DNA of 18,734 nt from JBLNBQ01 sp050260095. Lineage in GTDB: Bacteria; Bacillota; UBA5301; DYFA01. The stretch is from the NCBI GenBank assembly GCA_050260095.1, contig JBLNBQ010000177.1, positions 1 to 18,734 of the forward strand, written 5' to 3'. Within the stretch, counting starts at the first letter, position 1; each line of letters starts with the position of its first letter. Shown here in pieces: positions 7,422 to 13,901 of this stretch. The notes under the pieces were generated by a model, which made no database searches, was not told the DNA's origin, and worked only from the letters and a program-made list of their open reading frames with translations. The position numbers were made by a program, and so were the translations under genes.

Positions 7422-7766
7422 GTGGCTGACTGCATCTTCTGCCGCATCGCGAACAAGGACATCCCCAGCCAGGTGGTGTACGAAGACGAACTGGTCATGG
7501 CGTTCCGCGACCTGAATCCCCAGGCCCCGGTGCACGTGCTGATCATCCCGAAACAGCATCTGGCGGACGTGACGGAGATCGAGGCGGCTCACCCGCTCTT
7601 CGCCGCCCGTCTGCTGAGAGTCGCCCGCGACCTGGCCCGGCAGGAGGGCGTCGCGGAGGGCGGCTTCCGGCTGGTCGTCAACACGGGAGCCGACGGCGGG
7701 CAGACCGTCCCGCATCTGCACGTCCACCTGCTGGGCGGGCGGGCGCTGGGCTGGCCTCCCGGCTGA
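7422..7766 (+). CDS. HIT-family (histidine triad) nucleotide-binding protein, HinT-like
   Basis: Small nucleotide-binding hydrolase, probably a purine nucleoside phosphoramidase of the HinT branch. The 114-residue product starts MADCIFCRIA with the zinc-type Cys pair (C4, C7). It has the PVHVLIIPKQH segment (36-46) and ends with the catalytic triad PHLHVHLLGG (H98, H100, H102). GTG is the start, with a near-perfect ribosome site GGAGGTGAGG (7408-7417). It follows mtaB after 96 bases of GC-rich sequence in which I see no clear terminator or promoter, so cotranscription with mtaB is likely. A HIT gene upstream of rpsU is common in Firmicutes. Native substrate unknown. Confidence 0.94.
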   Translation: MADCIFCRIANKDIPSQVVYEDELVMAFRDLNPQAPVHVLIIPKQHLADVTEIEAAHPLFAARLLRVARDLARQEGVAEGGFRLVVNTGADGGQTVPHLHVHLLGGRALGWPPG

Positions 7767-7798
7767 AACCCTGGCACCTGCTGCCAGCAGACAGGGTT
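7767..7798. other. Nested inverted repeat between the HIT gene and the rpsU promoter
   Basis: Outer arms AACCCTG (7767-7773) and CAGGGTT (7792-7798) enclose an inner hairpin CTGCT (7778-7782) / AGCAG (7786-7790) with a 3-base loop. It begins at the base after the HIT stop codon. No T-run follows, so it is a poor intrinsic terminator; it may be a weak transcript end or a DNA site. The right arm overlaps the GGTTACGCA box also found before secD. Confidence 0.45.
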
Positions 7799-7803
7799 AC
7801 GCA
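7795..7803 (+). promoter_or_regulatory. GGTTACGCA box upstream of the rpsU -35 element
   Basis: The nine bases GGTTACGCA end 1 base before the -35 TTGACG of rpsU. The identical nine bases end 2 bases before the -35 of secD (18130-18138). Position at about -45 fits an activator, a repressor flank or an upstream contact. Function is inferred only from the shared sequence and placement. Confidence 0.4.
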
Positions 7804-7804
7804 G

Positions 7805-7834
7805 TTGACGATGGACTGGGCGGCATTGTATAAT
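7805..7834 (+). promoter_or_regulatory. Sigma-A-type promoter of rpsU
   Basis: TTGACG (7805-7810), an 18-base spacer and a perfect TATAAT (7829-7834). The expected transcript start is near 7841, leaving a leader of about 40 bases ending in the very strong ribosome site GGAGGGGGG before the rpsU ATG at 7881. A strong promoter suits a ribosomal-protein gene. Confidence 0.88.
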
Positions 7835-7880
7835 CAGGATTAGCATTGGTCCAGACCCGTGTGCGGAGGGGGGGATATCG

Positions 7881-8057
7881 ATGTCAGAGGTGAGGATTGG
7901 TAAGAACGAGTCGATCGATAGCGCTCTCCGCCGTTTCAAGAAGCTTTGCCAGAAGTCTGGCGTGCTCGCTGAGGCCCGCAAGCACGAGCATTACCTGTCT
8001 CCCAGCGTGAAGCGGAAGAAGAAGGCTGAGGCGGCCAGGAAGCGTAAGTTCCGCTAA
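7881..8057 (+). CDS. rpsU: 30S ribosomal protein S21 (bS21)
   Basis: Small-subunit protein near the 16S rRNA 3' end that aids initiation. The 58-residue product begins MSEVRIGKNESIDSALRRFK, matching bS21. It has the central RFKK and KSGVLAEARKHEHYLSPS segments and a very basic tail (KRKKKAEAARKRKFR). Length fits the family (57-70). ATG is preceded by GGAGGGGGG (7865-7873). The codons are less GC-rich than those of neighbouring genes (for example TCA, ATT, GGT, GAT, GCT), as expected of a highly expressed gene. It stands alone between its own promoter and a strong terminator; in Bacillus rpsU is followed by yqeY, which is absent here. Confidence 0.97.
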   Translation: MSEVRIGKNESIDSALRRFKKLCQKSGVLAEARKHEHYLSPSVKRKKKAEAARKRKFR

Positions 8058-8090
8058 GCGGTCCGGAACGATGCCTGACGACGTGGAAAC

Positions 8091-8127
8091 ACCCGCTGTC
8101 CTTGAAGGACGGCGGGTTTTCTTATTT
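8091..8127 (+). terminator. Intrinsic terminator of rpsU
   Basis: Left arm CCCGCTGTCCT (8092-8102), loop TGA, right arm AGGACGGCGGG (8106-8116): 11 base pairs with a single G-T pair, plus a flanking A-T pair, followed by the T-rich run TTTTCTTATTT. It starts 33 bases after the rpsU stop. It isolates rpsU from the sporulation genes downstream. Confidence 0.93.
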
Positions 8128-8167
8128 CAGGCGGCCTGGCATAGGATTTGGGGGAGGGATGACCGGA

Positions 8168-8461
8168 ATGCGACGCTCACCCCGGGAACGCCTGGCTCGC
8201 CGGGTGGCCGACCTTTTCGAACTCCCCAAGGACGTGATTCTCGACCTTCCTTCGGTGACGCTCATCGGCAACCTGCAGTGCTTCATCGAGAACCACCGGG
8301 GGATCATCGAGTACCTTCCCGAGCGGGTGAGGATCAACACCACCCGGGGGGAAGTCGTCGTCAGCGGCCGCAACCTGGCCATCGGCTCCATCAGCCAGGA
8401 CGAGATCGTCGTGGAAGGGCGGTTGACCGGGTTCACCTTCCAGGACTGGGGAGGGGAGTAG
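8168..8461 (+). CDS. yqfC: Sporulation protein YqfC
   Basis: A 97-residue homologue of B. subtilis YqfC, a small sporulation protein conserved next to yqfD and, in Bacillus, expressed in the mother cell. Recognisable segments are ELPKDVILDLPSVTLIG (about 18-34), the IENHRGIIEY motif (about 39-48) and the repeated short beta-strand pattern typical of the family. There is no membrane segment. Two in-frame ATGs compete: 8159, only one base after GGAGGG (8153-8158), and 8168, nine bases after it; the latter has proper spacing and gives MRRSPRERLARR, so I chose it. The frame is also open upstream into the rpsU terminator, which is not real coding. It ends 3 bases before yqfD. The biochemical role is unknown. 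Confidence 0.88.
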   Translation: MRRSPRERLARRVADLFELPKDVILDLPSVTLIGNLQCFIENHRGIIEYLPERVRINTTRGEVVVSGRNLAIGSISQDEIVVEGRLTGFTFQDWGGE

Positions 8462-8464
8462 GGC

Positions 8465-9757
8465 GTGCACGTCCGCCGGTTGTGGTCGTTCCTGGCGGGA
8501 TATGTTATAATCAGGGTCAAAGGTCCAGCCCTGGAACGCTTCGTCAATCTGGCGGCGAGCCGGGGAATCGGCCTGCACAACATAGTACGCCTGGGTCCGG
8601 ACGCACTGCTGGCGGAAACGTCGGTCGCCGGCTTCAAGGCGCTGCGGCCGTTGGCGCGCCGCCTGGGATGCGCCATGCATATCCGGCGCCGGGGCGGCGT
8701 GCCGTTCTTCTTGTCGGCGCTCGGGCACCGGAAAGCGCTCGCTGCCGGAGTGGCGCTCTTCCTCTTGGCCCTGTACGGCCTCTCGTCGTTCGTCTGGTTC
8801 ATCCAGGTGGTCGGGGTGGGAGCGGCCCGCTCGGCCGAGATTCAGGCGTACCTTCGGGGCGAAGGCCTGCGGGCGGGCGTCAGGGCGGCGTCGCTCGACC
8901 GGGATCGCCTGGCCAGAAGCCTGCTTCGCCGCTACCCCGATCTGACCTGGGCCGACGTCACAGTGCGCGGCACCCTCGTCAGGGTGGAAGTGGTCCCGAA
9001 GACGCTGGTCAGGCCGGAAGACAGCGCGCCGCGGCACGTAGTGGCCGCCCGCGACGGGCTCATCACCGCTTGTGTCCCGCTCAAAGGCGAGCCGGTGGTG
9101 AAACCGGGCGACACCGTAGCCCGGGGCCAGGTGCTCATCAGCGGCGTGGTGGTCTCCGAGCCGGGTCCCATTCTCCCCGCCGGGACGACCGGGGTGCAAC
9201 CGGTCCGGCCGTGGCACTTCGATTACGTCCGGGCCGAGGGGTCGGTTCGCGCCCGGGTCTGGTACGAAGGGGTGGGGCGCGTCCCGCTTTCGGGCACGGT
9301 AGACCTGCCCACGGGCCGGCGCAGGGTGGTGACCGGCTGGCAAGTGGGACGGTGGCGTATCTGGTTCGGGCCCCGTTCGGCGCCCTTCGTGCGATATCGC
9401 ACGTCGGAGGAGTCCTTGCCGCTCTCTTTTCGGGCGGCAGGAGGCCTCCGGGTTCCGGTGGAAGTGCTAAAGATAACCTTTGTGGAATTGAACCAAGTGC
9501 AGTATCATCGGGGAGCGGCGTTGGCGGAGCGCCTGGCCAGGCAGGAAGCCGTGGCCCGGGTTCGCCGGCAGAGCGCCCGGGGGAAGCTCCTGAAGGCGAC
9601 CAGCGAAGTGGAGCGGACGCCCGGCGCGGTGAAGGTGAGAATCGTCTGGGAGGTCGAGGAGGAGATCCAGGCGTTCCAGGCGATCAAGGTGGGGGATCCG
9701 CCCCCGCCGGGCTTGCCCTTGCCGCAGGCGCAACAAGGGAGCGAACGACGTGAGTAA
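8465..9757 (+). CDS. yqfD: Sporulation protein YqfD
   Basis: Homologue of B. subtilis YqfD (stage IV sporulation family), a membrane-anchored protein needed for efficient sporulation; its mechanism is not established. The 430-residue protein has a soluble N-terminal region (about 1-80), one clear membrane helix (about 91-113) and a large domain presumed outside the mother-cell cytoplasm. That domain includes a segment about 200-255 with KPGDTVARGQVLISG, resembling barrel-sandwich/lipoyl-like hairpins. The C-terminus (about 350-415) is charged and helical (AERLARQEAVARVRRQ). The start is GTG, 3 bases after the yqfC stop. Its end overlaps pgpH by 8 bases. In Bacillus phoH follows; here it is missing. 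Confidence 0.92.
   Translation: MHVRRLWSFLAGYVIIRVKGPALERFVNLAASRGIGLHNIVRLGPDALLAETSVAGFKALRPLARRLGCAMHIRRRGGVPFFLSALGHRKALAAGVALFLLALYGLSSFVWFIQVVGVGAARSAEIQAYLRGEGLRAGVRAASLDRDRLARSLLRRYPDLTWADVTVRGTLVRVEVVPKTLVRPEDSAPRHVVAARDGLITACVPLKGEPVVKPGDTVARGQVLISGVVVSEPGPILPAGTTGVQPVRPWHFDYVRAEGSVRARVWYEGVGRVPLSGTVDLPTGRRRVVTGWQVGRWRIWFGPRSAPFVRYRTSEESLPLSFRAAGGLRVPVEVLKITFVELNQVQYHRGAALAERLARQEAVARVRRQSARGKLLKATSEVERTPGAVKVRIVWEVEEEIQAFQAIKVGDPPPPGLPLPQAQQGSERRE
8503..8511 (+). promoter_or_regulatory. Candidate extended -10 promoter inside yqfD
   Basis: TGTTATAAT (TG-n-TATAAT) lies about 40 bases inside yqfD, in otherwise very GC-rich coding sequence, and forces a rare ATA isoleucine codon. The best -35-like hexamer (TTGTGG, 8480-8485) is poor and 20 bases away. 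It could drive pgpH and the housekeeping genes after the rpsU terminator, but a chance match is possible. Confidence 0.3.
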
Positions 9758-11888
9758 ACCGCAGCTGAATCTGGGACCCGGCTGGGCGCCGCGGCTCGAC
9801 CGTGAGTTCTTCCGTCAGCCGGCGCTTCAGCGGTGGGCTCTGGTGCTGGTGGTCTATGTCACCCTCTTTCTGATGGTATTGGCGCCGCTCCTCTCCCGCC
9901 GCCACAGCCTCGCGGTGGGCGAAGTCGCGCCCTACGACGTCGAGGCTCCGGTCACGGCGGTCGACGAGACGCAGACCGAACGGCTGCAGGCCGAGGCCCG
10001 CCACCGGGCGGCCGAGGTGGTGCTGCAGGACCCCGGCGCTTACCTGATCAACCGCAACGCGGCGATCGAGGCCGACCGCGCCGCCGAACAGGTCTTCACG
10101 GTTCTCCGGCAGGCCGCCGCCGAAGCGGCCAAGGGAGGCGGGCAGGCCGGCGTGGGTGATCTCAGCCGCCGGCTGCTCAAAGAGACCGGCTTGTCCCTTT
10201 CCTCGGACGTATTGGCTCGCGCCCTCCGGCATCCCGAAGGCGACCTCGAACGGTTGTCGGTGGTCGCCCGGGCCCTGCTCTCCAACGCCATGTTGGGCGA
10301 ACGCATCACCGACGACTCGCTCATGGACGCGCGGCGGGCGCTGGAGACGGTCGTTCGCCGGGCGCCGGGGGTCAAGGTCGATCCGGAGTTGGCCGTTCAG
10401 GTGGTCCGGGGGCTTTTGCGCCCCAACCTGACCGTCGACCCCGAGCGGCTGGCGCGCGCCGAGGAGGCGGCCGTCCGCTCGGTGGAGCCGATCCGGATCC
10501 TCAAAGGACAGACGATCATCCGTAAGGGCGATGTGGTCACGCCCGATCACGTGCGCGTCCTGGAGAGCCTCGGCCTTCACCGGGCCGGCACGTTCTACCC
10601 GCAAGCCGGCGGGGCGGCGCTGGCCACCGGCCTTCTCGTGCTCCTCATGGTCATCTATCTGCGCGGCTTCCACGCGGACATGCTGGGCAAGGAGAACCTC
10701 CTGGCGTTGCTCGGCTTCATCGTGCTCCTGCTGGCTTTCACCGCCCGGGTGCTCTCGACCCTGCCGTGGCCGGGGGCCGGGTACCTGATCCCGGTGGCGT
10801 TCGGCACCATGCTGGCCGCCATCCTGCTCGACTCGCGCCTCGCCGTCATGGTGGCGGTGGTGCTCTCCGTCTTCGTGGGGCTGGTCACGGGTCAGGAACT
10901 CAAGTACGTGCTGGTTGCTCTGGCCGGCGGCCTGGCTGGGGTCTTCGGCGTGTCGCGGGTGAGCCAGCGCGGCGACCTCATGCGGGCCGGCTTCATCGTG
11001 GGCGCCGTCACCGGCGGCACCATCGCCGCGGTGGGGCTCTTTTCGGGCGATTACTCGCTGGTGCGGGGGGCGTGGCTCGGGCTGGCCAACGGGATCATCT
11101 CCTCCATCCTGGCCATCGGGTCGTTGGCCTACCTCGAGACCATTTTCGGCATCACCTCCGCGGTGAAACTGCTTGAACTCTCGAACCCCAACCAACCGCT
11201 CCTGCGGCGGCTCTTGCTGGAAGCCCCCGGCACTTACCACCACGCCATCATGGTCGGCAACCTGGCGGAAGCGGCGGCGGAGATGGTGCACGCCGATCCC
11301 CTGCTCTCCCGGGTCGGGGCCTACTACCACGACATCGGCAAGGTGCGGCGGCCCTACTTCTTTGCCGAGAACCAGTTCTCGGCGGAGAACCCGCACGACA
11401 AGATCGCCCCGGGCCTCTCCACGCTGATCATCACCAATCACGTGAAGGACGGCGTAGAACTGGCGCGGGAGCGCCGCCTGCCCGACTGCGTGGTCGACTT
11501 CATCCGCCAGCACCACGGCACCGACCTGGTCCGGTACTTCTTCCGGCGGGCCGTCGAGAACTCCCGGGAGGCAGGCCTCTCGGAGCGCGACTTCCGCTAT
11601 CAGGGTCCGAAGCCGCAGAGCAAGGAGACGGCCATCGTCATGCTGGCCGACTCGGTCGAGGCCGCCGTGCGGGCGCTGCAGCGGCCGACCCCCGGGCGGA
11701 TCGAGGGGCTCGTGCGCAAGTTGCTCAAGGATCGCCTGGTCGACGGCCAACTGGATGAGTCGAATCTGACCTTGAAGGATCTGGACCGCATCGCGGAGGC
11801 CTTCGTGAGGGTGCTCTCGGGCATGTTTCATACCAGGGTGGAGTACCCGGAGAACCTGGCCAAGGAACTCGAAGGCCGCAAAGGCTAG
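9750..11888 (+). CDS. pgpH: 7TM-HD family cyclic-di-AMP phosphodiesterase PgpH (YqfF)
   Basis: Membrane phosphodiesterase that hydrolyses c-di-AMP to pApA. The 712-residue protein has an N-terminal helix (about 28-48) and an extracellular 7TMR-HDED domain (about 50-275) with RILKGQTIIRKGDVVT near its end. A seven-helix bundle follows (about 285-485), then a cytoplasmic HD domain (about 490-690). Metal ligands visible in the HD domain are H497/H498 (TYHHAI), H527-D528 (YYHDIGK), H564 (NHVKDG), H588/H589 (RQHHGT) and D634 (MLADSVEA), the full set for the family. The start is GTG at 9750, inside the last 8 bases of yqfD. It is followed by ybeY as in Bacillus. Catalysis on c-di-AMP is inferred from family and complete ligand set. 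Confidence 0.95.
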   Translation: MSKPQLNLGPGWAPRLDREFFRQPALQRWALVLVVYVTLFLMVLAPLLSRRHSLAVGEVAPYDVEAPVTAVDETQTERLQAEARHRAAEVVLQDPGAYLINRNAAIEADRAAEQVFTVLRQAAAEAAKGGGQAGVGDLSRRLLKETGLSLSSDVLARALRHPEGDLERLSVVARALLSNAMLGERITDDSLMDARRALETVVRRAPGVKVDPELAVQVVRGLLRPNLTVDPERLARAEEAAVRSVEPIRILKGQTIIRKGDVVTPDHVRVLESLGLHRAGTFYPQAGGAALATGLLVLLMVIYLRGFHADMLGKENLLALLGFIVLLLAFTARVLSTLPWPGAGYLIPVAFGTMLAAILLDSRLAVMVAVVLSVFVGLVTGQELKYVLVALAGGLAGVFGVSRVSQRGDLMRAGFIVGAVTGGTIAAVGLFSGDYSLVRGAWLGLANGIISSILAIGSLAYLETIFGITSAVKLLELSNPNQPLLRRLLLEAPGTYHHAIMVGNLAEAAAEMVHADPLLSRVGAYYHDIGKVRRPYFFAENQFSAENPHDKIAPGLSTLIITNHVKDGVELARERRLPDCVVDFIRQHHGTDLVRYFFRRAVENSREAGLSERDFRYQGPKPQSKETAIVMLADSVEAAVRALQRPTPGRIEGLVRKLLKDRLVDGQLDESNLTLKDLDRIAEAFVRVLSGMFHTRVEYPENLAKELEGRKG

Positions 11889-11918
11889 GCAGCGGGGAGC
11901 AGCTTGAGGAGGCGAGTC

Positions 11919-12440
11919 ATGGAGACGCTCATCGCCAACGACCAGGACAAGGTCGAAGTGGGAGAAGCGTTGCGGCGGCTGATCGAACGCGTCGTCGAGG
12001 CGACGCTGGCCACGGCGGCCGCCCACCGCAGGGAGAAGGGGGAGACGCCCGCGCCATGGCTCGCGGCGGTGCTGGCCTCGCCGGCTGCCGAGGTGAGCGT
12101 GGCCCTGGTGGACGATCCCCAGATTCACGAACTCAACCGCGAATACCGCGGCGTGGACAGGGCGACCGATGTGCTCTCGTTCGCGGCGGAAGAAGCGCCG
12201 CTGGCGGACGACGCCCCGGCTCCCCTGGGCGATGTGATCATCTCGCTCGAGACCGCCTGGCGCCAGGCTTCCGACTTCGGCCACTCGCCCGAGCGCGAGG
12301 TGGGCTACCTGGTGGCGCACGGCGTCCTTCACCTTTTGGGCTTCGACCACGAAGACGACGCCCAGCGGGCGGAGATGCGGCAGCTCGAGGAACGCGCCCT
12401 GGCCAAGGTGGCGCTGGGGCGCGAGGGGGCTCCCTCTTGA
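11919..12440 (+). CDS. ybeY: Endoribonuclease / rRNA maturation factor YbeY
   Basis: Zinc-dependent single-strand endoribonuclease involved in 16S rRNA 3'-end maturation and ribosome quality control. The 173-residue protein has LNREYRGVDRATDVLSF (72-88), LGDVIIS (103-109) and the metal motif HGVLHLLGFDH (H134, H138, H144). The ATG at 11919 is preferred over an in-frame TTG at 11904 because GAGGAGG (11906-11912) lies 6 bases upstream of it. The N-terminal half is somewhat longer than usual, with an Ala/Arg-rich insertion (about 30-50). It overlaps dgkA by 3 bases (TTGA). Confidence 0.95.
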   Translation: METLIANDQDKVEVGEALRRLIERVVEATLATAAAHRREKGETPAPWLAAVLASPAAEVSVALVDDPQIHELNREYRGVDRATDVLSFAAEEAPLADDAPAPLGDVIISLETAWRQASDFGHSPEREVGYLVAHGVLHLLGFDHEDDAQRAEMRQLEERALAKVALGREGAPS

Positions 12441-12811
12441 GGAACCGGACCCTGGCGGACAGTTTCCGCTGCGCTTTCGCCGGACTGGCCCATGCCTTCC
12501 GCACACAGCGCAACCTGCGCCTTCACCTGCTGGCGGCCCTGGTCGTCCTGGGGCTGGCGGCCTGGCTACGCGTGGGGGGCGTGGCGGCGGCGGTGTTGGC
12601 GGGCGCGGTTTCGCTGGTCATCGTGACGGAAATCATCAACACCGCGCTGGAAACGGTGATCGATCTGGTCAGCCCGGGCTTCCACCCGCTGGCCGGACTT
12701 GGCAAGAACCTGGCCGCGGCCGCGGTCGTGGTCGCCGCCCTCTTCGCTGCCCTGGTCGGGACCTTGATTCTCGGTCCGCCGCTCTGGGACAGGCTGGCGG
12801 GCGGGTGGTAA
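12437..12811 (+). CDS. dgkA: DgkA-family integral membrane lipid kinase (undecaprenol/diacylglycerol kinase)
   Basis: Small trimeric-type membrane kinase; in Gram-positives the homologue mainly phosphorylates undecaprenol. The 124-residue protein has a surface helix, RTQRNLRLH (22-30), and three membrane helices (about 31-43, 48-70, 93-113). The signature EIINTALE (E65, N68, E72) matches E. coli E69, N72, E76. The next catalytic pair, Lys-Asp (K94-D95 in E. coli), reads K90-N91 here, so the usual Asp is Asn. Position 24 is Gln where E. coli has E28, a change I believe is frequent in Firmicutes. The start is TTG overlapping the ybeY stop, with GAGGGGGC about 8 bases upstream; the frame extends further upstream, but that part is an out-of-frame reading of ybeY. 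Family certain, activity uncertain. Confidence 0.93.
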   Translation: MRNRTLADSFRCAFAGLAHAFRTQRNLRLHLLAALVVLGLAAWLRVGGVAAAVLAGAVSLVIVTEIINTALETVIDLVSPGFHPLAGLGKNLAAAAVVVAALFAALVGTLILGPPLWDRLAGGW

Positions 12812-12832
12812 CCGGAATGGGGGAGACGGGCA

Positions 12833-13498
12833 ATGATCATAAGTAAGGTCCTGCGCAGGCTCAGGAACTGGTTCTTCGCCGGATTGGTGATCCTGGCGCC
12901 GGCGGTGCTGACGGTCTATTTCCTGACCATCGGCTTCCGTTGGCTCGATGCCCTGCTGGGCGGCATCGCCGCCCGCACGCTGGGGCGGCAGGTTCCTGGC
13001 CTGGGCCTTCTCGCCAGCATCGTCCTGGCGGTGGCGGTGGGCGCGCTCGCCTCCAACCTCCTTGGTCGCCGGTTGATCCACTGGAGCGAACAGGCGCTGC
13101 TGCGGGTGCCGATCTTCCGGGGCGTCTACGCCACCATCAAACAGGTCATCGACGCCTTCGCCGGCCAGCAGCGCACCGCCTTTCAGAACGTGGTGCTGGT
13201 GGAGTACCCCCGCAAGGGCATCTTCTCCATCGGGTTCGTCACCGCCGGGGCCCCGGCCGAACTCGACGAGCGGACCGGGGAGGACCTGCTCAACGTCTTT
13301 GTCGCCACCACCCCCAACCCGACCTCGGGCTTCCTCATCCTGGTCCCCCGGCGTGACGTGCAGTTCCTCGACCTGACGGTGGAGGACGGGATGAAGATGG
13401 TCATCTCGGGCGGGGTCGTCGGGCCGCCGCCGCGGTCCGACAAAGAGATAAGCGGGGCCGCCGGTCCCGCGGAAGGAGCGATCGCCGATGTCAAATGA
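12833..13498 (+). CDS. DUF502 family membrane protein
   Basis: A 221-residue protein of the DUF502 family, whose role in bacteria is unknown. It has two N-terminal membrane helices (about 12-34 and 56-78). A conserved cytoplasmic-looking segment follows: VPIFRGVYATIKQVIDAF (about 92-109), VLVEYPRKGIFSIGFVTA (about 121-138), then FVATTPNPTSGFLILVPRRDV (about 155-175), the family's hallmark. The C-terminus (about 200-221) is low complexity. ATG at 12833 follows a GGGGGAGACGGG ribosome site. It lies 21 bases after dgkA and overlaps cdd by 11 bases. It is not present at this locus in Bacillus, so it is a lineage-specific insertion between dgkA and cdd. Confidence 0.92.
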   Translation: MIISKVLRRLRNWFFAGLVILAPAVLTVYFLTIGFRWLDALLGGIAARTLGRQVPGLGLLASIVLAVAVGALASNLLGRRLIHWSEQALLRVPIFRGVYATIKQVIDAFAGQQRTAFQNVVLVEYPRKGIFSIGFVTAGAPAELDERTGEDLLNVFVATTPNPTSGFLILVPRRDVQFLDLTVEDGMKMVISGGVVGPPPRSDKEISGAAGPAEGAIADVK

Positions 13499-13901
13499 GC
13501 CCTACGACCGGGAAGCTCTCATCGCCGCGGCTCGGCAGGCCCGCGAGAACGCCTACGTGCCGTACTCGAAGTTCAAGGTGGGCGCGGCCTTGCTGACCGC
13601 CAGCGGGCGGGTCTTCACGGGGTGCAACGTGGAGAACGCCAGTTCGGGGGCGACGATCTGCGCCGAGCGGACGGCCATCGTCAAGGCGGTGAGCGAGGGG
13701 GAGCGCGACTTCAAGGCCATCGCCGTGGTCGCCGACGCGCCCGAATTCGCCTCGCCCTGCGGCATCTGCCGGCAGGTCATGGTGGAGTTCAATCCCGAAC
13801 TTCCGATCATCATGGCCAACCTGAGGGGCGAATGCCGGGTCGAATCGGCCGCCTCCCTGCTGCCGCTGGCCTTCACCAAGGCGGCGATGGAACAGCCGTG
13901 A
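13488..13901 (+). CDS. cdd: Cytidine deaminase
   Basis: Zinc enzyme of pyrimidine salvage that deaminates cytidine and deoxycytidine to uridine and deoxyuridine. The 137-residue protein is the short tetrameric type. It has YSKFKVGAAL (26-35), the substrate segment GCNVENAS (45-52), the catalytic CAE (C58, E60) and PCGIC (C91, C94), giving all three Cys zinc ligands and the proton-shuttle Glu. The ATG lies inside the last 11 bases of the DUF502 gene and is preceded by GGAAGGAGCG. Its stop overlaps the era start (GTGA). The order cdd-era is widely conserved in Firmicutes. Confidence 0.96.
   Translation: MSNEPYDREALIAAARQARENAYVPYSKFKVGAALLTASGRVFTGCNVENASSGATICAERTAIVKAVSEGERDFKAIAVVADAPEFASPCGICRQVMVEFNPELPIIMANLRGECRVESAASLLPLAFTKAAMEQP

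Noticed and set aside
5964..7727. A 587-codon open frame on the minus strand opposite mtaB and the HIT gene
   Set aside because: It is antisense to genes with intact catalytic motifs and shows low-complexity composition.
8128..8167. A sporulation sigma-E promoter before yqfC (CATAGGAT near 8140)
   Set aside because: The match is poor, the implied transcript start falls in the ribosome site and the -35 would lie in the rpsU terminator T-run.
8071..9753. A 560-codon open frame on the plus strand overlapping yqfC and yqfD
   Set aside because: It is a shifted reading of yqfC/yqfD rich in Arg, Gly and Pro, and begins before the rpsU terminator.
9684..12506. A 940-codon open frame on the minus strand across pgpH and ybeY
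   Set aside because: It lies opposite well-identified genes, is full of Arg, Gly, His and Gln, has no recognisable domain, and is the expected antisense artefact of GC-rich codons.
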